A DNA stretch of 64,000 nt from Acinetobacter sp. ANC 4204 (GCF_002135205.1 NZ_NEFZ01000011.1:43808-107807); one strand, 5' to 3'. Shown: positions 55,561-63,953, counted from the first letter of the stretch. Program-made: numbers and translations. Notes: a model not told the origin generated them from the letters alone.

Positions 55561-58404
55561 ATGAGCGATAAGCAAACTACTGAAAATGCAGTGGATTATA
55601 AAGCCACACTCAACCTCCCAGGTACCGAATTTGCTATGAAAGCAAACCTTGCGGTGCGTGAAGCAAAATGGTTAGAAGAGTGGTATGCCGACAACATTTA
55701 TCAGCAGATTCGTGCGTCGCGTATTGGTAAGAAAAAATATGTTCTGCATGATGGCCCTCCTTATGCAAATGGCCAAATTCACTTGGGTCATGCGGTCAAT
55801 AAAGTTTTAAAAGATATCATTATTAAAAGTCGTATTCTCGACGGCTTCGATGCCCCTTATGTACCGGGTTGGGACTGTCACGGCCTTCCAATTGAACTGA
55901 AAGTAGAAGAGAAAGTCGGTAAAGTGGGCGTGAAGGTGGATGCTTCTACTTTCCGTAAAGCCTGCCGTGAATATGCTTACACCCAAGTTGAACTGCAAAA
56001 GAAAGACTTTGTACGTATGGGCGTGTTTGGTGACTGGGACAATCCTTACCTGACCATGAACTTCAAGCAGGAAGCGGACATTGTGCGCTCTGTTGGCGCG
56101 ATTGCAAAAGCAGGCCATATCGAACCAGGTCTTAAACCTGTGAATTGGTGTTTAGACTGTGGTTCAGCTTTGGCTGAAGCCGAAGTGGAATATGAAGATA
56201 AAAAATCTGACGCGATTGACGTTGGCTTTACGGTTGTCGACTTAAAAGACTTAAGCGCACGTTTAAATATCAACGTAGACGCTGCAACAGATATCGTAAT
56301 TTGGACCACCACGCCTTGGACTTTGCCTGCAAACCAAGCGGTTGCCGTCCATGCTGAAATTGACTATCAACTTGTTCAAGTTAGCACCGACCGTGGCGTG
56401 CAAAACTTTATTTTAGCTAAAGACTTGGTTGAGTCGGCAGTTGAGCGTTATAAGCTTGAAAACCCTATCGTTTTAGCTGATTTCACGGGTTCGGCTATCG
56501 AAAACTTATTATTACAACATCCTTTGATTACAGACCGTCAAGTGCCTGTGATTTTGGGTGAACATGTCATTGCAACCAGCGGTACAGGGGCGGTACATAC
56601 TGCACCTGGCCATGGTGTAGATGACTATAAAGTTGGCTTACAGTACAACTTAAAAGTTGAAAACCCAGTGGGTGGTAATGGTGTGTATTTACCAACTTCA
56701 CCGATTTTTGCAGGCGAGCACATCTACAAAGCCAATCCAAAAATCATTGAAGCATTGGATGCAGTTGGTCGCTTATGGGCACATCAACCGATCAAACATA
56801 GCTACCCACACTGCTGGCGCCATAAAACACCGATTATCTTCCGTGCGACCCCACAGTGGTTTATCAGCATGGATGCACAAGGTCTGCGTCAAAACGCTTT
56901 AAATGCGATCGAAAACGAGATCAGCTTTGTGCCTGATTGGGGTAAAAATCGTATTCAAGCCATGATCGAAGGTCGTCCAGACTGGTGTATTTCACGTCAA
57001 CGTACGTGGGGCGTGCCAATCCCATTCTTCGTGCATAAAGACACCAACGAACTCCATCCGCGCACAGCAGAGTTGATCGAAGAAGTCGCGAAATTGATCG
57101 AACAAGAAGGGATTGACGCTTGGTATAACCGTGAAGCGAAAGACTTTATCGGGGATGAAGCGGAACAGTACAACTGTGTACGTGACACTTTAGACGTGTG
57201 GTTCGACTCAGGCACAACGCACTATGCCGTGCTGCGTGAACGCGAAGAACTCACCGATCCAGCCGATTTATACCTTGAAGGTTCAGACCAACATCGTGGT
57301 TGGTTCCAGTCTTCATTGCTCACTTCGATTGCGATCAATGAACGTGCACCGTACAAAGGCTTACTGACCCATGGCTTCGTGGTGGATGAAAAAGGCCGTA
57401 AGATGTCAAAATCTTTGGGCAACATCATCACCCCACAAGACATCATTAAAGATATGGGTGCAGACGGCTTACGTTTCTGGATTGCATCGGCCGATTACCG
57501 TTATGAAATGACCGCTGGTAAAGAAATCTTTAACCGTGCATCAGACGGCTACCGTCGTATTCGTAATACTTTGCGTTTCTTATTGGCAAACTTGAATGGT
57601 TTCAAACCATCGACGGATGCACTTCCTGTAGATCAATTGATCGCACTTGATCAATACATTTTGCAACGTGCAGCGGACGTACAGAAAACTGTTCAGCAAG
57701 CCTATGAAGATATGAACTTCCATATCGTGGCAAATGCACTGACCAACTTCTGTATCAATGACTTGGGTGGTTTCTACCTCGACATCATCAAAGACCGTCA
57801 GTACACCACCAAAGCAGATTCACAAGCGCGCCATTCAGCTCAAACTGCGCTGTATCATTTGGTGCAAGCCTTTGTACGTTGGATGTCACCAATCTTAAGC
57901 TTTACCGCTCAAGAAGCATGGCCACTGATTCCAGAACAAACTGAGAAATATGTGTTCACTGCGGAATGGTATGACATTCCTGTGGCTTCAAAAGCAAACT
58001 TGTTGTCTGAAGCCGATTGGCAAACGCTGATTGCAGTGAAGTCTGCGGTGAACAAGTTCATCGAAACTGCGCGTACCGCGAAAATCGTAGGTTCAAATCT
58101 CTCTGCCAAAGTTGAACTGTGGGCAGATGCAGAACTCAAAGACGTACTGGATCGTCTAGATGATGAACTTCGCTTTGTTATGATCACTTCACAAGTCTTG
58201 GTTAATGCATTCGATGCAACTCAAGGTGAAGCCTCTGATCTGGCAGGTCTGAATGTTCAAGTCTCAGCTGCTGATGGTGAAAAATGTGTACGCTGCTGGC
58301 ATGTTCTACCAGATGTGAATACACATGTTACACATCCAGGTTTATGTGGACGTTGTATTATCAACCTTCCTACAGGCCAAGGCGAAGAGAGAAAATATGC
58401 CTAA
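55561..58404 (+). CDS. ileS: Isoleucyl-tRNA synthetase
   Basis: Charges tRNA-Ile. The 947-residue class I synthetase has the HIGH-type motif HLGH in PPYANGQIHLGHAVNK (about 70), the editing domain (TTTPWTLPANQAV, HTAPGHGVDDY), KMSKS in GRKMSKSLGN (about 620) and a C-terminal zinc site CVRCWHV...CGRC. Full length. lspA overlaps its last 8 bases. Confidence 0.98.
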   Translation: MSDKQTTENAVDYKATLNLPGTEFAMKANLAVREAKWLEEWYADNIYQQIRASRIGKKKYVLHDGPPYANGQIHLGHAVNKVLKDIIIKSRILDGFDAPYVPGWDCHGLPIELKVEEKVGKVGVKVDASTFRKACREYAYTQVELQKKDFVRMGVFGDWDNPYLTMNFKQEADIVRSVGAIAKAGHIEPGLKPVNWCLDCGSALAEAEVEYEDKKSDAIDVGFTVVDLKDLSARLNINVDAATDIVIWTTTPWTLPANQAVAVHAEIDYQLVQVSTDRGVQNFILAKDLVESAVERYKLENPIVLADFTGSAIENLLLQHPLITDRQVPVILGEHVIATSGTGAVHTAPGHGVDDYKVGLQYNLKVENPVGGNGVYLPTSPIFAGEHIYKANPKIIEALDAVGRLWAHQPIKHSYPHCWRHKTPIIFRATPQWFISMDAQGLRQNALNAIENEISFVPDWGKNRIQAMIEGRPDWCISRQRTWGVPIPFFVHKDTNELHPRTAELIEEVAKLIEQEGIDAWYNREAKDFIGDEAEQYNCVRDTLDVWFDSGTTHYAVLREREELTDPADLYLEGSDQHRGWFQSSLLTSIAINERAPYKGLLTHGFVVDEKGRKMSKSLGNIITPQDIIKDMGADGLRFWIASADYRYEMTAGKEIFNRASDGYRRIRNTLRFLLANLNGFKPSTDALPVDQLIALDQYILQRAADVQKTVQQAYEDMNFHIVANALTNFCINDLGGFYLDIIKDRQYTTKADSQARHSAQTALYHLVQAFVRWMSPILSFTAQEAWPLIPEQTEKYVFTAEWYDIPVASKANLLSEADWQTLIAVKSAVNKFIETARTAKIVGSNLSAKVELWADAELKDVLDRLDDELRFVMITSQVLVNAFDATQGEASDLAGLNVQVSAADGEKCVRCWHVLPDVNTHVTHPGLCGRCIINLPTGQGEERKYA

Positions 58405-58936
58405 CCCTCAACAGAAAAAGGGCTTATTCCAATTCTATACGCACAATTTAGTGTGGGTAGGCTTGGCTATTCTAGCCATTGTCTTAGATCAATGGACCAA
58501 ATGGATTGCCAGTACCCATCTGAATTATGCAGATCCAGTACCAGTTCTGCCCTTTTTAAATTGGACCTTATTGCATAACTATGGCGCAGCCTTTAGTTTC
58601 TTGTCCGATGCTGGTGGGTGGCAACGCTATTTCTTTACCTCTCTTGCTGGTATTGTGTCTGTCATTTTCCTGTTCTGGCTGATGCGTATGCCAAAAACAG
58701 TAAAAGTACTGCCCATTGCAATTGCGCTTATTCTAGGTGGTGCTATAGGCAATTTAATCGACCGTATTAGCTTAGGCTATGTGGTTGATTTCATTCATGT
58801 GTACTATCAAAACAGCCACTTCCCTGCGTTTAATATTGCTGACAGCTCAATTACGCTTGGAACTATCCTTTTGTTGATCGATACCTTTTTTCTCGAAAAA
58901 AATCGTATCCAACGTACCGAAGTAAAAAATGACTGA
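58397..58936 (+). CDS. lspA: Lipoprotein signal peptidase
   Basis: Inner-membrane aspartyl protease (signal peptidase II) that cleaves prolipoproteins. The 179-residue protein has four hydrophobic segments, LDQWTKW, HNYGAAFSFL, GGAIGNLIDRI with the first catalytic Asp and FNIADSSI with the second. The ATG at 58397 overlaps the ileS stop by 8 bp and the stop overlaps fkpB by 8 bp. Confidence 0.97.
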   Translation: MPNPQQKKGLFQFYTHNLVWVGLAILAIVLDQWTKWIASTHLNYADPVPVLPFLNWTLLHNYGAAFSFLSDAGGWQRYFFTSLAGIVSVIFLFWLMRMPKTVKVLPIAIALILGGAIGNLIDRISLGYVVDFIHVYYQNSHFPAFNIADSSITLGTILLLIDTFFLEKNRIQRTEVKND

Positions 58937-59411
58937 TTTTATTAATCCTAATGAAGAAACTCGCGTAAGCGAAGGCTCAAAAGTTGAGTTACATTTTTCT
59001 GTTTCCATTGAAAATGGCGTGGAAATTGACAATACGCGTAGCCGTGAAGAACCTGTGAGTCTCGTGATGGGTGATGGTAGCCTATTGCCCGGTTTTGAAA
59101 AGGCGCTGTTTGGTTTACGAGCTGGTGACCGCCGTACCGTAAGCCTACCACCAGAAGATGCTTTTGGTCCTTGGAACCCTGAGAATGTACAAAAGTTTGA
59201 TACGGTTAAATTTGAACAGCGACCAATCGAAGGTCACATGATTGAGTTTGAAGACAAAGCCAAACAAAGTCTTTATGGTGTGGTTAAAACTGTAGGTGAT
59301 GACATCACCGAAGTAGATTTTAATCATCCATTGGCAGGTAAAGATATTACCTTTGAAGTTGAAATCTTCAAAGTGACCCCTGCCGGACAACAAGGCATCA
59401 AAATTATGTAA
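58929..59411 (+). CDS. fkpB: FKBP-type peptidyl-prolyl isomerase FkpB (SlpA-like)
   Basis: Cytosolic prolyl isomerase of 160 residues with the SlyD/FkpB arrangement: KVELHFSVSIENGVEIDNT, LLPGFEKALFGLRAGD and an inserted IF-type domain (about 70-130). The ileS-lspA-fkpB order is classic; in E. coli ispH comes next, but here a terminator follows. It overlaps lspA by 8 bp (ATGACTGA). Confidence 0.93.
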   Translation: MTDFINPNEETRVSEGSKVELHFSVSIENGVEIDNTRSREEPVSLVMGDGSLLPGFEKALFGLRAGDRRTVSLPPEDAFGPWNPENVQKFDTVKFEQRPIEGHMIEFEDKAKQSLYGVVKTVGDDITEVDFNHPLAGKDITFEVEIFKVTPAGQQGIKIM

Positions 59412-59441
59412 AGCCACAGATCGACCGTCTGTGTGTCATTC

Positions 59442-59465
59442 AAAGCTCCTTCGGGGGCTTTTTTA
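59442..59465 (+). terminator. ileS-lspA-fkpB terminator
   Basis: AAAGCTCC-TTCG-GGGGCTTT with a UUCG tetraloop, one G-T pair and a following T run. Confidence 0.88.
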
Positions 59466-59565
59466 ATGCCTCAAACATTTATCCATCAGATACATATTCA
59501 ATCTATGCAAAGCTTAATTTTCATACTACCGTAACGTGATCACATTTATTTTCCAAGGATTTTGC

Positions 59566-60108
59566 ATGAAAATTCAAGTCATTATTGGCAGTGTCCGCGA
59601 AGGGCGTACTGCCATTAAAGTTGCGCGATGGGTGCAAAAAGGCTTTGAACAACTTGGGCTCAATACGGTCCAACTCGAATTGGTCGACTTAAAAGAGTGG
59701 GATTTGCCAATTTTTGCAGGTGCCAACCCACCTATGACAGGCATTTATGATCAACCTAAACAACAAGCATGGGCCGATCACATTGTCCAAGGCGATGCCT
59801 TTATTTTTATTAGTCCTGAATATAATCACGGCTATAGTCCAGCACTCAAAAATGCATTGGACTATTTAGGCAAAGAGTGGCAAGGCAAACCTGCAGCTTA
59901 TATTAGTTATGGTGGCACCAACGGCTCACGCTCCATCGACCAAATTCGCCAAGTCGGTACTCAACTCGGCCTAGTCGATACCAATGCCGTGATTGAAATT
60001 CGGGATATTTTTTCACGCAATAAAACCGAAGATTTTGAACCGAATCCTTTTGATGAGAAAAATCTAAAAGCAGCAATTGATAAACTGATTAAATATGTCA
60101 GCGCATAA
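59566..60108 (+). CDS. NADPH-dependent FMN reductase family protein
   Basis: A 180-residue flavodoxin-like reductase: KIQVIIGSVREGRTAIKVARW at the N terminus (phosphate loop), FISPEYNHGYSPALKNALDYLG (the family hallmark) and YISYGGTNGSRS. It reduces FMN, quinones or azo compounds with NADPH. It is a single gene between two terminators. It could in principle supply FMNH2 to SsuD, since no ssuE is in the operon, but nothing in the sequence shows this. AAGGA lies six bases before the ATG. Confidence 0.88.
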   Translation: MKIQVIIGSVREGRTAIKVARWVQKGFEQLGLNTVQLELVDLKEWDLPIFAGANPPMTGIYDQPKQQAWADHIVQGDAFIFISPEYNHGYSPALKNALDYLGKEWQGKPAAYISYGGTNGSRSIDQIRQVGTQLGLVDTNAVIEIRDIFSRNKTEDFEPNPFDEKNLKAAIDKLIKYVSA

Positions 60109-60122
60109 AGATGAGATTCTTA

Positions 60123-60140
60123 TGTACGCGATTGCTTACA
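60123..60140 (+). promoter_or_regulatory. GacA-type upstream activating sequence, copy 1
   Basis: TGTACG-CGATTG-CTTACA matches the GacA box TGTAAG-N6-CTTACA at 11 of 12 fixed positions. Its end is 44 bases from the -10 candidate TATAGT (60185-60190), which has TTTTCA (60162-60167) as a weak -35. The box centre is about 65 bases before the predicted RNA start. Confidence 0.7.
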
Positions 60141-60196
60141 GTAACTTGAGTATTTGTCGGCTTTTCAATCAACAGTATCGACGCTATAGTTAAATC

Positions 60197-60326
60197 ATAC
60201 AGAGACAGGAAGTCTCAATTAAAAACAAAAATAATAAAATATACAGCAGGATGCTGATCGGTAGGACAGGAGTTATACCGTTTGAAAGAATTTAAAAAGC
60301 CCCCGACAGGATGTTGGGGGCTTTTT
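60197..60326 (+). ncRNA. RsmX/Y/Z-like RNA with four AGGA hairpins, copy 1
   Basis: A non-coding element of about 130 nt. Four stem-loops present AGGA: GAGAC-AGGAA-GTCTC (60202-60216), CAGC-AGGAT-GCTG (60244-60256), CGGTA/TACCG (60259-60280) with GACAGGAGT inside, and the terminator (60294-60326) whose GC stem closes on ACAGGATGT. The last is close to the CsrA/RsmA target consensus. With the GacA box upstream, this is the architecture of RNAs that titrate RsmA/CsrA. The terminator is symmetrical and may also end the convergent tautomerase gene. Start is predicted from the -10 box. Confidence 0.8.
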
Positions 60327-60343
60327 AATTCTAGTTTGATATT

Positions 60344-60739
60344 TTAAATATTCACATCAAATCCTAAATTAACATCAGATGCGGCTTGACCACCTCGTAT
60401 CCCCCAATTCTCTAAGTTAGACTCACGAATTAAAATAGAAATATGGTCTTGTGGAATACCTAACTCTGCTAAATGCTGAACTAGGAGTTGATACAGTCTT
60501 CGTTTAGTCTCTAGCGATCTTCCAACAAAGCAATCAACTTCAATCCAAGTAAAAGAAGCGGGTTGTGTTAAATAAAGTGGATACGCAAAATGCTCAGGTG
60601 CATGCTCAACTAAACGAATATTGCGATCATATTGGGGGAGTTGAAACACAGTAGATAATGCCGTATGGACTGCTTCAATTATCGCTCGCGCTTCATCCTG
60701 ACTATAGTTTTTACGAACATGAATTTGGGTACTTGGCAT
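60344..60739 (-). CDS. Tautomerase family protein
   Basis: A 131-residue tautomerase-superfamily protein. Its start matters: the ATG at 60739 is followed directly by a proline codon (MPSTQIHVRKNY), giving the catalytic N-terminal Pro after Met removal, and GAGGA lies six bases upstream; the in-frame GTG before it is excluded. ETKRRLYQLLVQHL and ISILIRESNLENWGIRGGQAA follow the longer tautomerase subgroup. Substrate unknown. Confidence 0.82.
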   Translation of the reverse strand: MPSTQIHVRKNYSQDEARAIIEAVHTALSTVFQLPQYDRNIRLVEHAPEHFAYPLYLTQPASFTWIEVDCFVGRSLETKRRLYQLLVQHLAELGIPQDHISILIRESNLENWGIRGGQAASDVNLGFDVNI

Positions 60740-60903
60740 CACACATCCTCTATTCTTTTATTATTAAAGTTTTTCATTTTTTGATATTCGTAACCACAGT
60801 GCGATTAAGCTGACCGTTTATCGTTATATCAGGCATAGCAACCAAATATTACATCAATATAATGCACTACGTTCTATACTTTTGCCCATCTGAACGTCGG
60901 GCA

Positions 60904-60931
60904 GTTTTGCGCAAAACGTTTTTATATAAAA
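60904..60931 (+). promoter_or_regulatory. Palindromic operator candidate upstream of the TauD-like gene
   Basis: GTTTTGCGCAAAAC (60904-60917) is a perfect 14-bp palindrome next to an AT-rich -10-like TATATAAA (60924-60931), 35-60 bases before the start codon. The rest of 60740-60965 shows no gene. Confidence 0.35.
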
Positions 60932-60965
60932 TAAATTAAAAACAAGAAGAACAGAGAACATCCTC

Positions 60966-62006
60966 ATGCAACTGAGTACTACATATTTAACTGATTATTG
61001 CAAAATCTATGTCGCAGACCCTGAATATACGCAGGCAGATGCTTTAGCAGCCTATTGTAGAGTTCATCGTACTGAAATCATGCAACAACTCCATCAGCAT
61101 GGGATTTTATTATTCCGCGGTTTCAAGATAGAACGCAGCTATGAATTCTACGAACTTATTGAACAACATTTACAACTTGAACCAAGGAATAGTATTACTC
61201 CGAATACGCAGGGCTGGTTTGCCACACTTATGCGTAAGCACAGTGAAAAACTTTTCGGTATAAATAATGAGAAGCTGTACCACAATCACAATATCGTACA
61301 ATTGAAACCTCGTGAGAATGCCATTCAAAACTTACATATCCAAGGAAGTATGCATTCAACCCGATCACGTTATGTTGCACTGTTTTGCCAACAGACTTCC
61401 ACTCATCTGGCGGAAACAGGTTTTAATGACTTAGAAAAAATTTGGAACCAGTTTCCAACCAGTATTCAAAAAAAATATTTAGGCGCGTGGAGCCATTTTT
61501 CTTATATTTCAATCCGTAAACTCAATATATTAGACCGTTTACTATTAAAGAACAGCCCATTTTATTTAAGCAAGCTAACCAATAAAAGAGCCAAACTCAC
61601 CTTAAAACGCTCTCCCTTCGTCATCACCCATCCTGATACTCAAAGACTAGCGATCCAACCGTGGGTCTTTGCTAATAATACCCATACCTTTGCACACCAC
61701 ACGACACAAACTATATGTAAGCATCGCGGATCACTTCAATCAGGTTTTACAGCGAATCACATGCAATTGTCTTGGGAACTCTTCACATACACAGGTGAAA
61801 AAATTGAGTGGACGCATCAGGAAAAACAGCAATACTTTGATGCACTCTATCGTGATGCACTTTTAGTTCAATGGCAACAAGGAGATATCGCCTTAGTCGA
61901 TAATATTAAAATTGCACATTGGCGTATCAATAATGGAAATGAAAACCATAACTTGCTTCAAATTCAAGCCAATGTTTTCCATGCCGATCTACACTCTGCT
62001 ATTTAA
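60966..62006 (+). CDS. TauD/TfdA-like oxygenase-fold protein with altered metal site
   Basis: A 346-residue protein whose ends match Fe(II)/2-oxoglutarate oxygenases of the TauD/TfdA type: IMQQLHQHGILLFRGF (39-53) and WQQGDIALVDNIKIAHWRI (303-321) with the distal His318 and the oxoglutarate-binding Arg320. The HxD/E motif expected before the CLKP-like strand appears as His124-Ile-Gln126, so the acidic iron ligand is replaced by Gln. It may be inactive, use a different ligand, or have another function. It is a single gene between the two Rsm-like RNAs. Many His and Gln residues; no signal peptide. Confidence 0.68.
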   Translation: MQLSTTYLTDYCKIYVADPEYTQADALAAYCRVHRTEIMQQLHQHGILLFRGFKIERSYEFYELIEQHLQLEPRNSITPNTQGWFATLMRKHSEKLFGINNEKLYHNHNIVQLKPRENAIQNLHIQGSMHSTRSRYVALFCQQTSTHLAETGFNDLEKIWNQFPTSIQKKYLGAWSHFSYISIRKLNILDRLLLKNSPFYLSKLTNKRAKLTLKRSPFVITHPDTQRLAIQPWVFANNTHTFAHHTTQTICKHRGSLQSGFTANHMQLSWELFTYTGEKIEWTHQEKQQYFDALYRDALLVQWQQGDIALVDNIKIAHWRINNGNENHNLLQIQANVFHADLHSAI

Positions 62007-62016
62007 AATTCATCGC

Positions 62017-62044
62017 TTAGTCATATTTCTTTTAATATGACTAA
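62017..62044. terminator. Hairpin between the TauD-like and sugar dehydrogenase genes
   Basis: TTAGTCATATT-TCTTTT-AATATGACTAA, a perfect 11-bp stem between convergent genes that includes the stop codon of the dehydrogenase gene. Tails are only weakly T-rich. Confidence 0.5.
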
Positions 62045-63195
62045 AGTTTGACCAGTTGAATTAAATCAGCATGCTTCCCATCCTCAATCACCCAAATACT
62101 GCCATCTTTCGCTTGTTGTAAACCACGGATACGTTGTTTCATATCTATCCGTTGAATTTCTTTTGCTAGCTGTGCTGTGGTGTCTACAATAATCAACGCT
62201 TCAGATGAAAGCCCGCCAATGATGGCTTTACCCTGCCACTTGGGAAACATCTGTCCCGTATAAAAAATCAAACTCGATGGAGAAATCACAGGGGTCCAGT
62301 CCAATTTCGGTGCTTCAAACTCAGGTCGCGTAACATGGTCAGGGATATTCAAACCACTATAATGATCACCATTGGAAACCACTGGATAACCATAGTTTTT
62401 CCCTTTCTGGATCAAATTAAGCTCATCACCACCTTTCGGACCCATTTCAACCACCCAAAGTTGACCTTGTTCATCAAAAGCCATACCTAAAGGATTACGA
62501 TGCCCGAAACTCCAGACTTGTTTCGCTACTTCACCTTGCGACTGAAAAGGATTATCCACTATCACTGAGCCATCATCATTAATCCGAATGATTTTCCCAA
62601 GATTCGATGTCAAGTCTTGGGCAGGATCAAATTTCTGTCTCTCACCAGAGCTAATCCATAGTTTTCCAAAACCATCAAACAGTACACGATGTGCATAATG
62701 CCCTTGCCCACGAACCTTAGGTACCTGTTTCCAAATGGTTGTTATATTATCTAATTGTGGCTGTGCTTGATCTAAATTCAAATCTGCACGAATCACCACT
62801 GCACCATAGCCACCTTGCCCTGCTTCTGCATAGCTGAGATAAATTTGATGGTTTTGTGCAAACTTAGGATGTAAAACAATGTCCCCGAATCCACCCTGAC
62901 CACCATAAGCCACTTTAGGTAGGTTTTTAATAAAAGTCTTTTTCTGATCTCTAGGATTAAATAAAATCAATTGCCCCGACTTTTCAGTAATCAATAAACG
63001 CCCGTCAGCTAACACAGCCAATGCCCATGGTTCATTAAACTCAGCGATACGTTTCATCTGTATAGATGTTACTGCAACAACTGAACTAGGCTGATTTTCT
63101 TTCGACTGAGTTTCTGATGGAGTTTGCGCATGGCATGCCGTTAGAACAGACAGCACACTCAATGTAATCAGTCTATGAAAGGCTTTAATATTCAT
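62041..63195 (-). CDS. PQQ-dependent aldose sugar dehydrogenase lipoprotein
   Basis: A 384-residue GSDH/YliI-type protein. The signal ends in a lipobox LTAC, so it is probably an outer-membrane lipoprotein. The six-bladed propeller shows EPWALAVLADGRLLITEKSG, GGQGGFGDIVLHP, the HYAHRVLFDGFGKLWISSGER block with the catalytic His and PQQ contacts, GHRNPLGMAFD, EMGPKGGDELN and GSIWVIED. It oxidises aldoses in the periplasm, passing electrons through PQQ. A Gac-type RNA gene starts about 170 bases away on the other side. Confidence 0.9.
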   Translation of the reverse strand: MNIKAFHRLITLSVLSVLTACHAQTPSETQSKENQPSSVVAVTSIQMKRIAEFNEPWALAVLADGRLLITEKSGQLILFNPRDQKKTFIKNLPKVAYGGQGGFGDIVLHPKFAQNHQIYLSYAEAGQGGYGAVVIRADLNLDQAQPQLDNITTIWKQVPKVRGQGHYAHRVLFDGFGKLWISSGERQKFDPAQDLTSNLGKIIRINDDGSVIVDNPFQSQGEVAKQVWSFGHRNPLGMAFDEQGQLWVVEMGPKGGDELNLIQKGKNYGYPVVSNGDHYSGLNIPDHVTRPEFEAPKLDWTPVISPSSLIFYTGQMFPKWQGKAIIGGLSSEALIIVDTTAQLAKEIQRIDMKQRIRGLQQAKDGSIWVIEDGKHADLIQLVKL

Positions 63196-63288
63196 CCTTG
63201 TCTCATTTCTTCTATCACACTACTTACAATCCATTGTAGAAGAGAAATAAATGCTTGCAGTATAAGCTTTAGTAACAAGATGAATCCT

Positions 63289-63306
63289 TGTAAGTGAATG
63301 CTTACA
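63289..63306 (+). promoter_or_regulatory. Perfect GacA-type upstream activating sequence, copy 2
   Basis: TGTAAG-TGAATG-CTTACA is a perfect match to the GacA box TGTAAG-N6-CTTACA. Its end lies 44 bases before the -10 candidate TATATT (63351-63356), the same distance as in copy 1. No good -35 box is seen, as expected of an activator-dependent promoter. Confidence 0.8.
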
Positions 63307-63361
63307 ACTACTGAAGAAAGTAATCACTAGCTTTAAAATAAGCGAAAACGTATATTTAAAA

Positions 63362-63497
63362 TATCAGGAGACAGGACGTTTCCCAAACGAAAAACAACAA
63401 TAATCAGTTTGAGCATCAGGATGTGAGATATGACAGGAGTTGTATCTAAGCACTGAAATACAAAGAAACCTCGACAGGATGTCGGGGTTTCTTTTTT
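63362..63497 (+). ncRNA. RsmX/Y/Z-like RNA with four AGGA hairpins, copy 2
   Basis: Homologous to the element at 60197, about 135 nt. Stem-loops: GGAGAC-AGGAC-GTTTCC (63367-63383), CAT-CAGG-ATG (63414-63423, weak), AGATATGAC-AGGA-GTTGTATCT (63426-63447, nine pairs with two G-U) and the terminator AAAGAAACC...GGTTTCTTT (63462-63494) closing on CGACAGGATGTCG. The order, the GACAGGAGT of hairpin 3 and the ACAGGATGT of the terminator are the same in both copies, while stem sequences differ with pairing kept. This is good evidence for selected RNA structure. Confidence 0.82.
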
Positions 63498-63790
63498 GGA
63501 AAAGAATTTTATTTCTTCTTCTCATATTGCCGAATAATCTTTATGGCAATTCTATGCCCCTTTATATTCTGAGCATCATGTAAAATTTGATCAAAGTTCT
63601 GCCAAATTCATGTTCTTTTACTATAGGTACTTAGACGTTTACGGTGCGTGATTAAACGATTTCATCAACCTGCTTCAATGAAAAGCTGAGCTCTATTTTT
63701 TGAATGAGGTTGATCCAAACCAAAAACCAGATACTGATAAGACATCAGCATTAATCAATGACAATAAATTCACTATTTCGCTAACCGCAT

Positions 63791-63830
63791 AATAAAAAAA
63801 GCCCCCTAACTTAATCGTTAGGGGGCTTTT
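63791..63830 (-). terminator. rRNA operon terminator
   Basis: Read leftward, GCCCCCTAAC/GTTAGGGGGC forms a strong 10-bp GC-rich stem extended by A-T pairs, followed by TTTTTTT. It lies just after the 5S rRNA gene. Between 63498 and 63790 I see no supported gene. Confidence 0.9.
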
Positions 63831-63838
63831 GAATAATG

Positions 63839-63953
63839 AGCTGGCGATGACTTACTCTCACATGGCAAACGCCACACTACCATCAGCGCTAAGAGGTTTC
63901 ACTTCTGAGTTCGGGAAGGGATCAGGTGGTTCACTCTTGCTATTGTCGCCAGC
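63839..63953 (-). rRNA. rrf: 5S ribosomal RNA
   Basis: The reverse strand reads CTGGCGACAATAGC at the 5' end, contains the conserved CCGAACTCAGAAGTGAAA and GATGGTAGTGTGG, and ends with GTCATCGCCAG, which pairs with the 5' end. This is a complete 5S gene of about 115 nt. It is the 3' end of an rRNA operon whose 23S gene lies right of the window; 63954-64000 is the 23S-5S spacer. End positions are accurate to a few bases. Confidence 0.95.

Noticed and set aside
63510..63612. Minus-strand remnant reading FDQILHDAQNIKGHRIA and ending KKK-stop
   Set aside because: It looks protein-like, but it is only about 31 codons, lacks a start and runs into a stop upstream; not enough to call a pseudogene.
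63678..63790. Plus-strand frame of about 36 codons ending ISLTA-stop, with a possible A-tract frameshift after an ATG
   Set aside because: Length is within chance expectation for AT-rich DNA and there is no ribosome site or known family.
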